This document shows positions 1-8,121 of a stretch of 64,000 nt of DNA, one piece after another. The notes beneath the pieces are model-generated. The model ran no database searches, was not told the DNA's origin, and was given only the letters and a program-made list of their open reading frames with translations. The stretch covers positions 2,423 through 66,422 of the forward strand of contig REGQ01000018.1 of the NCBI GenBank assembly GCA_004134985.1, given 5' to 3'. Within the stretch, counting starts at the first letter, position 1, and each line of letters opens with the position of its first letter. Origin of the DNA: Paenibacillaceae bacterium (GTDB lineage: Bacteria; Bacillota; Bacilli; Paenibacillales; Paenibacillaceae). Made by a program: the position numbers and the translations under genes.

Positions 1-180
1 AGGCTCAAACGGAATAGCACACGTTATCGTGCTGCAGGTAAGGGAAACCTTACCTCATGAGGCTGGAATCGTAAGGTTCCTGGCAAATCAGGGTGGTACC
101 ACGAAATGTTCCCCTTTCGTCCCTTCAGGCGCGACAGTTGTTACTGTCGACTGAGGATGAAAGGGGTTATTTATTTTTAT
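1..180 (+). promoter_or_regulatory. T-box leader, upstream copy of a tandem pair (5' end off-window)
   Basis: The T-box core AGGGTGGTACCACG lies at 90-103. It is followed by a terminator stem (CCCCTTTCGTCC from 111 pairing with GGATGAAAGGGG ending at 166) and a U-rich tail. Stem I and the specifier loop lie off the window, but the visible part is almost identical to 331-510, so it is very probably a valine sensor like its neighbour. There is no room for a promoter between this terminator and the next stem I, so both leaders should act in series on one transcript ahead of ilvB. Confidence 0.9.
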
Positions 181-184
181 AACT

Positions 185-510
185 ATAAATTGCGATGAAG
201 AGAAAAAAATACGAAGGCTCTTATGCCCAGAGAGCAAAGGAAAATGCTGAAACCTTTGCCATACTCCCTTTGTATGATGTCGTCTCGGAGCTTTTGATCG
301 AAAGTCGAATCGAGATTTGGCTCGATGAGTAGGCTCAAACGGAATAGCACACGTTATCGTGCTGCAGGTAAGGGAAACCTTACCTCATGAGGCTGGAATC
401 GTAAGGTTCTTGGCAAATCAGGGTGGTACCACGAAAAGTTCCCCTTTCGTCCCTGCAGGCACGACAGTTGTTTACTGTCGACTGAGGATGAGAGGGGTTA
501 TTTATATTTT
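185..510 (+). promoter_or_regulatory. T-box leader of ilvB, valine specifier (GUC)
   Basis: Complete T-box riboswitch. The conserved AGAGAGC distal stem I segment is near 229. The specifier is read as GUC (Val) at 279-281, immediately before the conserved GTCTCGGAGC. This assignment is supported by aligning it with the alanine T-box further downstream, where GCA sits in the same slot. The T-box core is at 420-433, and the terminator stem CCCCTTTCGTCC (from 441) pairs with GGATGAGAGGGG (ending near 497), followed by U-rich sequence. Uncharged tRNA-Val should favour the antiterminator and ilvB expression. Confidence 0.9.
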
Positions 511-525
511 TAAGGAGGAAATTAA

Positions 526-2256
526 ATGGAAGAAGTATCTATGTTCACGAACAAAACACATCAATATTCTCAGGATTTGTTAACTGGATCGGAGGCCCTG
601 TTACGTTGCTTGCTAATGGAAGGTACTGAATGTGTATTTGGGTACCCAGGAGGAAATGTCCTGTACATCTATGATGCAATGGTCAGTAATCCAGACTTCA
701 AACACATTTTGACTCGACACGAACAAGGTGCTGTCCACGCGGCGGACGGCTACGCTCGATCAACAGGAAAAGTAGGAGTATGCATTGCCACCTCCGGACC
801 AGGAGCGACGAACTTAGTGACAGGAATTGCGACTGCCTATATGGACTCTGTACCGCTTGTGGTTATCACTGGCAACGTCCCGACAACAGTCATGGGCACG
901 GATGCATTTCAGGAAGCAGACATTATTAGTATTACAATGCCAATAACCAAACACAGCTATTTAGTACGTGACGTACATGACTTGCCACGCATCGTCCATG
1001 AAGCATTTCATATTGCGAATACTGGAAGGAAAGGCCCGGTGTTGATCGACATTCCTAAAGATGTGTCAAATCAAAAAATGGTTTATCATCCATCAAACAA
1101 GCTAACTTTACGGGGGTACAGTGCAACTCCGAGTCCTGATCCAACGGAGATCGATAAGTTGATTCAGGCTATTGCAGAGTCGGAAAAACCGGTTATTATT
1201 GCTGGAGGTGGAGTGGTTTATTCCAATGCATCAACTGAGCTGCTGAAATTTGTGAATAAAACAAAAATTCCGGTGACAACCACCTTGCTCGGTTTGGGAG
1301 GTTTTCCAAGTGCCCATGATTTGTGGTTAGGGATGCCAGGTCACCATGGTACGTATACGGCGAATATGGCAATCCAAAACGCTGATCTTATTATTTCAAT
1401 TGGTTCACGTTTTGATGACCGGGTCACAATGAAAGTTGATGGCTTTGCTCCACATGCCAAATGGATTGCTCACATCGATATTGATCCCGCTGAAATTGGC
1501 AAGAACATCAAAACGGATATTGCATGTGTCGGCGATATAAAAGCTGTACTAGAATATGCAAATACGAAAGCTACGCTCTCCAAATCAAGTAGTTGGCTTA
1601 ATAAAATGCAGGTAAACAAGTCCAAGTATCCATTACGGTATAAAGATTCCGATACGGAGCTTAAACCGCAATTTGTTCTTGAAATGATCCATGAGACAAC
1701 GCAAGGAAATGCAATTATAACCACTGACGTAGGTCAGCACCAAATGTGGGTGGCACAATTTTATAAATTTAACCATCCCCGTTCACTGGTAACTTCCGGA
1801 GGTACTGGAACCATGGGATTCGGTTTCCCCTCTGCTATAGGTGCTCAGGTAGGAAATCCAAACCGTCTCGTGGTTTCTATTAATGGTGATGGGGGTATGC
1901 AGATGTGTGCACAAGAGATGGCAATTTGTGCTATTCATAATATCCCTGTCAAAATTGTCGTAATTAACAATCAGGTGTTGGGTATGGTCAGACAACAACA
2001 GGAGATCATGTACGAAAGTCGTTATAGCCAGATTGATCTTGCTGGTAGTCCCGATTTCGTAAAACTAGCTGAAGCTTACGGTGTTAAGGGATTAAGAGCA
2101 AGCACGAAAGCAGAGGCATACCGTATTTGGCAAGAGGCTTTGGAGACACCTGGACCTGTGCTTGTTGAGTTTGTTGTGCCAAAAGAAGAAAATGTATATC
2201 CAATGGTTCTCAGTGGGACGACATTAGATCAGTTGATCATGGGGGATTTCGAATGA
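526..2256 (+). CDS. ilvB: Acetolactate synthase large subunit
   Basis: A 576-residue ThDP- and FAD-dependent enzyme of branched-chain amino acid synthesis that condenses pyruvate with pyruvate or 2-oxobutyrate in the cytosol. The N-terminal ThDP domain has the catalytic-Glu context RHEQGAVHAADGYAR. The middle domain is the FAD/structural one. The C-terminal domain has the ThDP motif beginning NGDGGMQM and ending in the Asn pair. Length and the terminal TTLDQLIMGDFE match the family. The start is set by AAGGAGG 8 nt upstream. Two valine T-boxes control it. No ilvN regulatory subunit, ilvC or leu genes follow. The position normally taken by ilvN holds degenerate reading frames, so this may be an orphan or secondary catalytic subunit. 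Confidence 0.97.
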   Translation: MEEVSMFTNKTHQYSQDLLTGSEALLRCLLMEGTECVFGYPGGNVLYIYDAMVSNPDFKHILTRHEQGAVHAADGYARSTGKVGVCIATSGPGATNLVTGIATAYMDSVPLVVITGNVPTTVMGTDAFQEADIISITMPITKHSYLVRDVHDLPRIVHEAFHIANTGRKGPVLIDIPKDVSNQKMVYHPSNKLTLRGYSATPSPDPTEIDKLIQAIAESEKPVIIAGGGVVYSNASTELLKFVNKTKIPVTTTLLGLGGFPSAHDLWLGMPGHHGTYTANMAIQNADLIISIGSRFDDRVTMKVDGFAPHAKWIAHIDIDPAEIGKNIKTDIACVGDIKAVLEYANTKATLSKSSSWLNKMQVNKSKYPLRYKDSDTELKPQFVLEMIHETTQGNAIITTDVGQHQMWVAQFYKFNHPRSLVTSGGTGTMGFGFPSAIGAQVGNPNRLVVSINGDGGMQMCAQEMAICAIHNIPVKIVVINNQVLGMVRQQQEIMYESRYSQIDLAGSPDFVKLAEAYGVKGLRASTKAEAYRIWQEALETPGPVLVEFVVPKEENVYPMVLSGTTLDQLIMGDFE

Positions 2257-2466
2257 GTAAGAAACACATACAACTGCTGATTATTTCACAGGTAAACAGG
2301 AATGTGGAATTGAGGTTGGGGAGAATTATAATTTGGCTAAAGTCAGAGGATGCGAAGCAACCGAATTGCCAAAGCTGATGTTGAAATCGACAGACTTATA
2401 CCTTATAAAAAATAGTGGAATTACATTGACGGAGCAAGTTGAGTGTGATAGCATTGGTTTAACTTA
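2253..2466 (+). pseudogene. Degenerate reading frames in the expected ilvN position
   Basis: An ATG at 2253 overlaps the ilvB stop as ATGA, the usual coupling for ilvN, but that frame stops after 41 codons at 2378. A second frame stays open without a start codon until the TAA at 2464-2466. Its product contains GIEVGENYNLAK and TDLYLIKNSGITLTEQ, which I do not recognise. Together they look like remains of one or two genes. Homology of the first few residues to IlvN (ACT-domain regulatory subunit) is suggestive only. Confidence 0.3.
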
Positions 2467-2479
2467 AAACGAAAAGGCT

Positions 2480-2746
2480 ATGATGAGAAATAGTAGCTAT
2501 TAGGGATCTCACAGAGAGAAGATGGTTGGTGCGAATCTTCATTGATCTAATAGTGAAGCAGTCTCGGAGCTGTGAACCGAACAGAGGAATCTTAGTAGGC
2601 TTCAACGGAGTTCCACCGTTATTCAGGAAACAATATCGGAGATATCCCGTATTGATAGAGTGCAGAGAAATCTGAAGTTAGGTGGTAACACGGACATAAT
2701 AGTTCGCCCTAAGTTGACAAGCAATATGTCAGCTCAGGGCTTTTTT
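2480..2746 (+). promoter_or_regulatory. T-box leader of the alanyl-tRNA synthetase gene, alanine specifier (GCA)
   Basis: Stem I carries CAGAGAGAAGATGGTTGGTG. The specifier loop reads GTGAA-GCA-GTCTCGGAGC, with GCA (Ala) at 2558-2560. The T-box core is a variant, AGGTGGTAACACGG, at 2680-2693. The terminator stem GCCCTAAGTTGACA (2706-2719) pairs with TGTCAGCTCAGGGC (2727-2740) and is followed by six T. The specifier agrees with the downstream gene, so expression should rise when tRNA-Ala is uncharged. Confidence 0.88.
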
Positions 2747-2823
2747 GTTTTATTTCTACTCGTTTGAATATTTGCAAAATAATTTTCCAAGAATAAATAA
2801 TAATTGAAATGGAGGTATTGAGC

Positions 2824-4704
2824 ATGGTGAAAATGACACCAGATGAGTTAAGAAAATCATATATTGATTTTATGAAAGGAATAGGGGCTAGCCAAGTGCC
2901 CTCTTCTAGCTTGTTACCAGAAAATGATCCCTCAACGTTGTTTACAGGAAGTGGCATGCAACCTATGGTTCCCTATTTATTGGGGGAAAAGCATCCGATA
3001 GGCAATGATATTGCTAATATTCAGAAGTGTTTAAGGACAGTGGATATTGATGAAGTAGGAGATACGTCGCATCTGACATTTTTTGAAATGATAGGTCGAT
3101 GGGAGTTTAAAGCAAATGAAAATAACTATAAGAAAAAGCAAATCGATGCCATTTGGAATTGGCATATTATCGAATTAGGAATTGATCCTGGCAGGCTGTA
3201 TATCAGTGCTTTTATAGGAAGTGATGATTTGAATATACAGAAAGATACGGAAGCCATTCAAATCTGGTCAGAAAAATTTAAATCAGTTGGTATAGAACCT
3301 ATCATTGAAGATGATCCCTATCAATATGGGGTATCTAGAGGTGGAAAAATATTCTTATACGATGAAAAAGAAAATTGGTGGAGCCGAGCCGGAAGTCCAT
3401 TGGATATGCCTGTTGGTGAACCGGGTGGGCCTGATAGTGAAATGTTCTATGATCTTGAACCAGGCGGTGATTCACTGGATCATCCTGCTTCTGTAAGCGA
3501 GAGGTTTTTAGAAATTGGGAACAACGTATTTATGTGTTACAAAAAAGAAGACACAGGATTTGTAAAAATGCAAAATCCCAATATTGATTATGGAGGCGGA
3601 TTAGAAAGGGTTGCAACAGCCCTTAATGGTGACAAGGATATTTATAATACGGCTTTCTTCCTTAATCCCAAGAAAAAATTGATGGAGTTAAGTGGTAAAC
3701 AATATACTGACGAATTAAAGTCGTTTAGAATCATACTTGATCATGTGAGAGCGGCTACTTTTCTAATTAATGATGGTGCGGAGCCAGCTAATAGTGATGC
3801 AGGGTATATAACAAGAAGGTTATTAAGAAGGGCGATTCGTGCAGGTAAAAAAATCGGTATACAAGGAAGTTTTGTGGGTGAGTTGTCTGAAGTTTATATA
3901 GATGAAGCAACAGCTTATGAAGATTTGATCAGTAATAAAAAGAAAGTTATCGAAATAGTAAATAAGGAAGAAAATCTTTTCTATAGAACTTTACAGCAAG
4001 GAGAAATTGAAATACAAAAACATCTTAAGAATAAAGGTAAAGTTACAGGTGCAGACGCCTTTTATTTTTACGAAACATATGGGTTTCCCTTGGAATTGAC
4101 GGAAGAGTTCCTAACTGAAAGTGGATATAGCATGGAGGACAAGGCGTCTTATGTAGAGGCGGCAAAGAAACATGCTGAAAAGAGCAGAACTGCTTCTGCG
4201 GGTAAATTTAAAGGTGGATTAGCTGAACATTCAACAGAAACAACAGCGCTGCACACGGTATCTCATTTATTACTTGCTGGTTTAAGGGAAGTTTTAGGTG
4301 ATCATGTTCATCAACAAGGAAGTAATATTACTTCAGAACGATTACGGTTTGACTTCAACCATGATGAAAAACTTACGCCAGAGCAAATAGCTGAGGTGGA
4401 AAAGTATGTGAATGATGCGATTTCATCAAAAGCAGTTACCTATATTTCAGAGCTGCCTAAAATTGAAGCGAAAGAAAGTAATGTTGTAGGGAATTTTTGG
4501 GATAAATATCCGGATATCGTTAAGGTGTATACAATCAAAGATAACGAAGGGAAAGTTTGGAGTCGAGAAGTATGTGGAGGACCTCATGTAGAAGATACAA
4601 CAAACTTAGGAAAGTTCAGTATTAAAAAAGAACAATCTTCTGCTGCTGGAGTTAGAAGGATTAAAGGAGTAATTAATAAATATTTCCAGAACGCGGAACA
4701 ATAG
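2824..4704 (+). CDS. alaS: Alanine--tRNA ligase, short form without the C-terminal (C-Ala) domain
   Basis: A class II aminoacyl-tRNA synthetase of 626 residues, against about 870-880 for the usual bacterial enzyme. The aminoacylation core is present (FTGSGMQPMVPYL, TFFEMIGRWEF, the motif 3 region around YGGGLERV), followed by the helical tRNA-recognition region. The editing domain keeps its four zinc ligands: HTVSH (HxxxH) and CGGPH (CxxxH) close to the C-terminus. The protein ends just after the editing domain, so the oligomerising C-Ala domain is missing. The start at 2824 is chosen because GGAGGT lies 7 nt upstream; an in-frame ATG at 2809 overlaps that site. The gene is visibly AT-rich compared with the genes after 8 kb, which suggests transfer. 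A normal alaS is probably present elsewhere, making this a second, T-box-controlled copy. Confidence 0.93.
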   Translation: MVKMTPDELRKSYIDFMKGIGASQVPSSSLLPENDPSTLFTGSGMQPMVPYLLGEKHPIGNDIANIQKCLRTVDIDEVGDTSHLTFFEMIGRWEFKANENNYKKKQIDAIWNWHIIELGIDPGRLYISAFIGSDDLNIQKDTEAIQIWSEKFKSVGIEPIIEDDPYQYGVSRGGKIFLYDEKENWWSRAGSPLDMPVGEPGGPDSEMFYDLEPGGDSLDHPASVSERFLEIGNNVFMCYKKEDTGFVKMQNPNIDYGGGLERVATALNGDKDIYNTAFFLNPKKKLMELSGKQYTDELKSFRIILDHVRAATFLINDGAEPANSDAGYITRRLLRRAIRAGKKIGIQGSFVGELSEVYIDEATAYEDLISNKKKVIEIVNKEENLFYRTLQQGEIEIQKHLKNKGKVTGADAFYFYETYGFPLELTEEFLTESGYSMEDKASYVEAAKKHAEKSRTASAGKFKGGLAEHSTETTALHTVSHLLLAGLREVLGDHVHQQGSNITSERLRFDFNHDEKLTPEQIAEVEKYVNDAISSKAVTYISELPKIEAKESNVVGNFWDKYPDIVKVYTIKDNEGKVWSREVCGGPHVEDTTNLGKFSIKKEQSSAAGVRRIKGVINKYFQNAEQ

Positions 4705-4748
4705 CGGATGTTTTAGGATTGCCATTTGTAAATGTCAATGCTGGCCTG

Positions 4749-4859
4749 CTAACGAATACTCATCTCCGCCGAGCAGTATATTAAATCAGATACATTTACT
4801 GATTCTTCAATGATCTTCGATCGATGCTTGACTGTTTCGAAATTGTTAGTCATTGTCAT
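4749..4859 (-). CDS. Possible 36-residue small protein in an otherwise empty stretch
   Basis: The 4705-5046 interval has no sizeable gene. On the minus strand a 36-codon frame begins MTMTNNFETVKHRSK and is preceded by AAGGGGAG with about 7 nt spacing, which is a reasonable ribosome-binding site. I do not recognise the product; it has one Cys and no membrane segment. It could equally be chance. Confidence 0.22.
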   Translation of the reverse strand: MTMTNNFETVKHRSKIIEESVNVSDLIYCSAEMSIR

Positions 4860-5046
4860 GAAAAAACTCCCCTTGCAGTAACAGGTTGCATTATTTCACG
4901 TGTCTACCGTATGGGGAGGACATCACATTAAGAAATAAGGTCTTAATGATGTAACAATCACCGGGTTCCCTGTGACAGAGGAAGGTACTATAATTCACTT
5001 CCAAGCAACCTCGTTATGAGTTGCCGGGAATCCAGGTTGTAACATA

Positions 5047-5667
5047 TCAATTCTTCCTGGCAACAATGAAATATTCCTGAGAACTTTTCTTCAAGCAATC
5101 CGATTCGACAATTGAAAAATTCCCTTTCTCAATTGTATCAACTAAATTGCGCACTTTAAATGATTTTATAGTCGGCACTAAACCAACTCTGCCTGCAAAG
5201 AATAACAAGTTTCTTAGAAAAATCTTTTCACCCACGCATGGTGTTGCAGAAATCAATAATCCTCCTGGTTTCAACAGTTCATTAATTCTTTGTAGAACAA
5301 TATGTTCATCTTCCAACAAATGCAGGACATGAATGACCAGAATGACATCAAAGGAGCCTTTCTTAACCCGTTCATCAAAAATGGTCGAATGAGCATAGCT
5401 TATATTTGCAATGTTTCGCTCTTTTGCCTTTTTATCTGCAATTTCGATCATGTTTGAAGAGATATCAATCGCATGAATCTCTTTCACATATTGTGCAATT
5501 TCATTGGATATCAATCCAGTCCCACAGCCGAAATCCAAAACAATGTCGCTTAGTTTGAGATGCTTTTGCGTTCTTTGTATTATGTTGAGGTAAGTCTGTT
5601 CATCCTTCATCTCTACTTGATCATATTTACTTGCTGTTTTGTCCCAAAAATGTTCTGATTTATTCAT
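5047..5667 (-). CDS. Class I SAM-dependent methyltransferase
   Basis: A 206-residue protein with the Rossmann SAM-binding motif I VLDFGCGTG near residues 44-52, the acidic end of strand 2 (HAIDISSNM), and the post-motif strand FDVILVIHVLHLL. This is the Methyltransf_11/25 type found in small-molecule and quinone methylases. The substrate cannot be read from sequence. It lies 33 nt downstream of the DUF4386 gene on the same strand and probably ends a minus-strand operon with the membrane protein and the XRE regulator. Confidence 0.85.
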   Translation of the reverse strand: MNKSEHFWDKTASKYDQVEMKDEQTYLNIIQRTQKHLKLSDIVLDFGCGTGLISNEIAQYVKEIHAIDISSNMIEIADKKAKERNIANISYAHSTIFDERVKKGSFDVILVIHVLHLLEDEHIVLQRINELLKPGGLLISATPCVGEKIFLRNLLFFAGRVGLVPTIKSFKVRNLVDTIEKGNFSIVESDCLKKSSQEYFIVARKN

Positions 5668-5700
5668 TTCAGCTACACCTTCTGTTCTAAAGTATTCATC

Positions 5701-6393
5701 TTAATTAGGTACAGAATTCTGTTTCGCTCGATTGAATCCTTTAAGGATTAGCCATATGGCCAAAACCAATTGTTGAACGGCGATTGGAACGTTTAACATC
5801 ATGTAGGCTGTATCCAGACCGATGAAGCGAATCATAAATAATAAGCTTGCCAAGATGGACAATGTAGACCCAATAAGGCCCGAAAAGGACAACCAACGCG
5901 GAACTAATTTTGTTTGGTAAAATATGCAGTTAAACAAGAACATAGCCAACACAAATGCCAGTGTCGTTGCCACATGGTTCACCAAATCACGCCCTTCACG
6001 TAACAATCCACCCAAGGTCTGAAAATACGAATCATTCAGAGCTCCAACTTTTGCAAATTCGTGGCTTAATGTTAGTAACAACAGAAGAATGATTACACCA
6101 ATAATAATGAAAACACCCGCAATGATGCCGAAAGCAACAGATCCAAGAGCCAAACCTCTATTATGCTTACTCAAAATCGGATACATCGAAATAGGTATGC
6201 CAACATATGAAGCAACCATTAACAACTGGAAGAACGCTCCTATTAGCACCTGATGTTCAGTTGTAGAAGCCTTGACAAGGTAGTCTGCTCCATCGATAAC
6301 AGGCACAACACTAAATATACCTGTAACCAACCCGGCTATTAATAGCCCTCCAGTAATTACTGCAGACCTTCTACCTGAATCTGTACTCTTCAT
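5701..6393 (-). CDS. DUF4386-type multi-pass membrane protein
   Basis: About 230 residues with six or seven hydrophobic segments. The N-terminus RRSAVITGGLLIAGLVTG and the central segment with a run of Ile/Leu (GVIILLLLL) resemble DUF4386 proteins of Firmicutes, whose function is unknown. The start at 6393 is favoured because AAGGAGG lies 12 nt upstream. A longer frame reaches 6444 but would place that ribosome-binding site inside the gene. It lies between the XRE regulator and the methyltransferase, all on the minus strand. Confidence 0.75.
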   Translation of the reverse strand: MKSTDSGRRSAVITGGLLIAGLVTGIFSVVPVIDGADYLVKASTTEHQVLIGAFFQLLMVASYVGIPISMYPILSKHNRGLALGSVAFGIIAGVFIIIGVIILLLLLTLSHEFAKVGALNDSYFQTLGGLLREGRDLVNHVATTLAFVLAMFLFNCIFYQTKLVPRWLSFSGLIGSTLSILASLLFMIRFIGLDTAYMMLNVPIAVQQLVLAIWLILKGFNRAKQNSVPN

Positions 6394-6470
6394 CAATCTG
6401 ATTAGCCTCCTTATCATACTTACCCTTGGCGGATGTTTGCACAAATTCCATTCTCCAGTTTTATCACGTT

Positions 6471-6689
6471 TTATTGCTTATCATCATATTGAAAGACCTC
6501 TTCAATGGACTTTCCGAAAACACGTGCGATGCGAAAAGCCAACTCCAACGAAGGGGAATAATTCCCCTTCTCGATAGCAAAAATCGTTTGTCGGGTGACC
6601 CCAGCCTTATCGGCTAATTGCTGCTGGGTCATTTCGTTATGATGAAAGCGAAGATTCCGTATTTGATTGCTGATCGCATCCTTTCCCAT
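6471..6689 (-). CDS. XRE-family helix-turn-helix regulator, 72 aa
   Basis: A compact Cro/CI-type DNA-binding protein. The helix-turn-helix is MTQQQLADKAGVTRQTIFAIEKG, with TQQQLA as the first helix and RQTIFAIE as the recognition helix, followed by SPSLELAFRIARVFG, typical of the YgzD-like family. The start lies 1 nt after the stop of the upstream membrane protein, with AAAGGAG inside that gene, so translation is coupled. Such pairs usually autoregulate. Confidence 0.9.
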   Translation of the reverse strand: MGKDAISNQIRNLRFHHNEMTQQQLADKAGVTRQTIFAIEKGNYSPSLELAFRIARVFGKSIEEVFQYDDKQ

Positions 6690-6690
6690 G

Positions 6691-7137
6691 TTAAACTCCT
6701 TTTCTGTAAAAGAATAATTGAGCGAACCGTCCCATTAGATCAGATAAAAAACCGAATAAGATCAACAGAAGGAATGTTAAGTAAGTTGGAAGATCCGTAA
6801 CGAGCGGTACCATGGATAATATAAATCCGAGGAAAAACACATAAAGCGAAACCCGGTCTGCCTTCAACTCGATGAGCTTATCAAACTCATCTTCAAAAGC
6901 AGGCGCATCTTCATTCGTGGCGATCTTATTTAAGATGACAAACACAATATGAATGATAATCTTAACTACAATCGACACCGGGAGCAACACCAGAATGAAG
7001 GAACCCCAAAAACTGAAGTCGCTGGCCGAAGTGATGCTGCCTTCCTCGGCATTTTTTAACGCGTATAAAGTGTAGAGGGTGAAGATGAGTATATTGCTGA
7101 TGATGGAAACAAAAATTTTCTTTTCTTGATATGACAT
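6691..7137 (-). CDS. Four-helix membrane protein paired with the XRE regulator
   Basis: A 148-residue integral membrane protein with hydrophobic segments near residues 9-28, 42-70, 97-113 and 118-134, and a charged cytoplasmic loop (NEDAPAFEDEFDKLIELKADR). This is the DUF2178-like pattern commonly encoded just upstream of small XRE regulators in Firmicutes. Function is unknown. The start is preceded by AGGAGGTC. It is the first gene of the minus-strand group. Confidence 0.78.
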   Translation of the reverse strand: MSYQEKKIFVSIISNILIFTLYTLYALKNAEEGSITSASDFSFWGSFILVLLPVSIVVKIIIHIVFVILNKIATNEDAPAFEDEFDKLIELKADRVSLYVFFLGFILSMVPLVTDLPTYLTFLLLILFGFLSDLMGRFAQLFFYRKGV

Positions 7138-7488
7138 ATTGACCTCCTGATTAAAGTATAATTCACAAAATGTAAACTAAACTATACATAATATAATTAA
7201 AACTAGATCTTATGTCAAGTTTATTTTACACGTGGGTTATTCACCAGGAAGGGCTAAGCACACCTACAGCTGTCTCGCTCATCGATCATTGTCTGGGGGG
7301 CTACACTGCATTGGAAGCAGCAGGGGGATTCCGACGGGATGTCTTAAAATCTTGCCGCTTACAGACAGCGCGGTGAACCGTGCTATAATATAACAGGTAC
7401 GTTGCTGAACTAAAGCAACCAGCGTCATTTCCCCATGAAGGCAGGCATCACGGTTAATTCTGGCTAGTTAGGGGAGGGGGCATACTAA
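7138..7488 (+). other. Intergenic region, divergent promoters expected
   Basis: No gene is seen. The left part (7140-7230) is very AT-rich and probably holds the promoter of the minus-strand operon. A TATAAT hexamer at 7384-7389 could be a plus-strand -10 for the following gene, but no convincing -35 lies at 16-18 nt (TTACAG at 7359 is 19 nt away). The region between is unremarkable. Confidence 0.35.
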
Positions 7489-8010
7489 TTGAAAAAAACA
7501 AAAGAGATTAGATGGATTGTTTTATCTGCAGTGATAGTATGTCTGTTGATCGTGTTTTTTACTACTAATTTTGAGAGGGCAAGTATGATTAAGGAAGTAG
7601 AGCAGCAGAATGAAAGTTATATTTTGAGGGTAGTAATATATCCAGATTCTAAGGACGAAACGTATGTGCTTGATCTACAGTCTGAGCACATTATGAACTT
7701 TGGATTTGGTACACGGAAGAGTAATGACTTTTTTGAAAGTAATCTATTAGAGGGACATTCCCAAAAGCAATTGAAGAAATTACATGAATCTGATTACAAT
7801 AATTTGATTACACTTGCAGATTATGCTGATAAAGCAAATGTGATATTAGAAAAATCAGATGCATTTGGGAGGTGGAATGTTACTATTATTTACAAAAATA
7901 AAACTTACGACATTTATCATGGTGATTATAAGTCGGATGATATTGGGAAACTTGTTCAAGCTATAATTGAATTATCTCCTGTACGACTTGATTTGCATGG
8001 TTGGTCCTGA
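7489..8010 (+). CDS. Unknown membrane-anchored protein, 173 aa
   Basis: Not recognised. It starts at TTG, with GGGGAGGGGG 8 nt upstream. The N-terminus is MKKTKEIRW followed by a single hydrophobic segment (residues 10-26), with no lipobox Cys. The remaining 145 residues are mixed alpha/beta and probably extracytoplasmic. The gene is AT-rich and monocistronic, followed by a strong convergent terminator. Confidence 0.7.
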   Translation: MKKTKEIRWIVLSAVIVCLLIVFFTTNFERASMIKEVEQQNESYILRVVIYPDSKDETYVLDLQSEHIMNFGFGTRKSNDFFESNLLEGHSQKQLKKLHESDYNNLITLADYADKANVILEKSDAFGRWNVTIIYKNKTYDIYHGDYKSDDIGKLVQAIIELSPVRLDLHGWS

Positions 8011-8074
8011 GTTGTTATGCGAAGAGCAAGTTGACACACGAATCCTGATAAGTCTAAGCGTCAAAATCCCCATG

Positions 8075-8115
8075 AAAAGACCGCATTCCAAGCCTTTGCC
8101 GGAATGCGGTCTTTT
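8075..8115. terminator. Bidirectional rho-independent terminator
   Basis: A perfect 15-bp inverted repeat, AAAAGACCGCATTCC (8075-8089) with GGAATGCGGTCTTTT (8101-8115), lies between two convergent genes. It ends in T-runs on both strands. Confidence 0.9.
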
Positions 8116-8121
8116 GTACGA

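Noticed and set aside
5147-5332. Short plus-strand frame inside the methyltransferase gene
   Set aside because: Antisense shadow of a well-supported gene.
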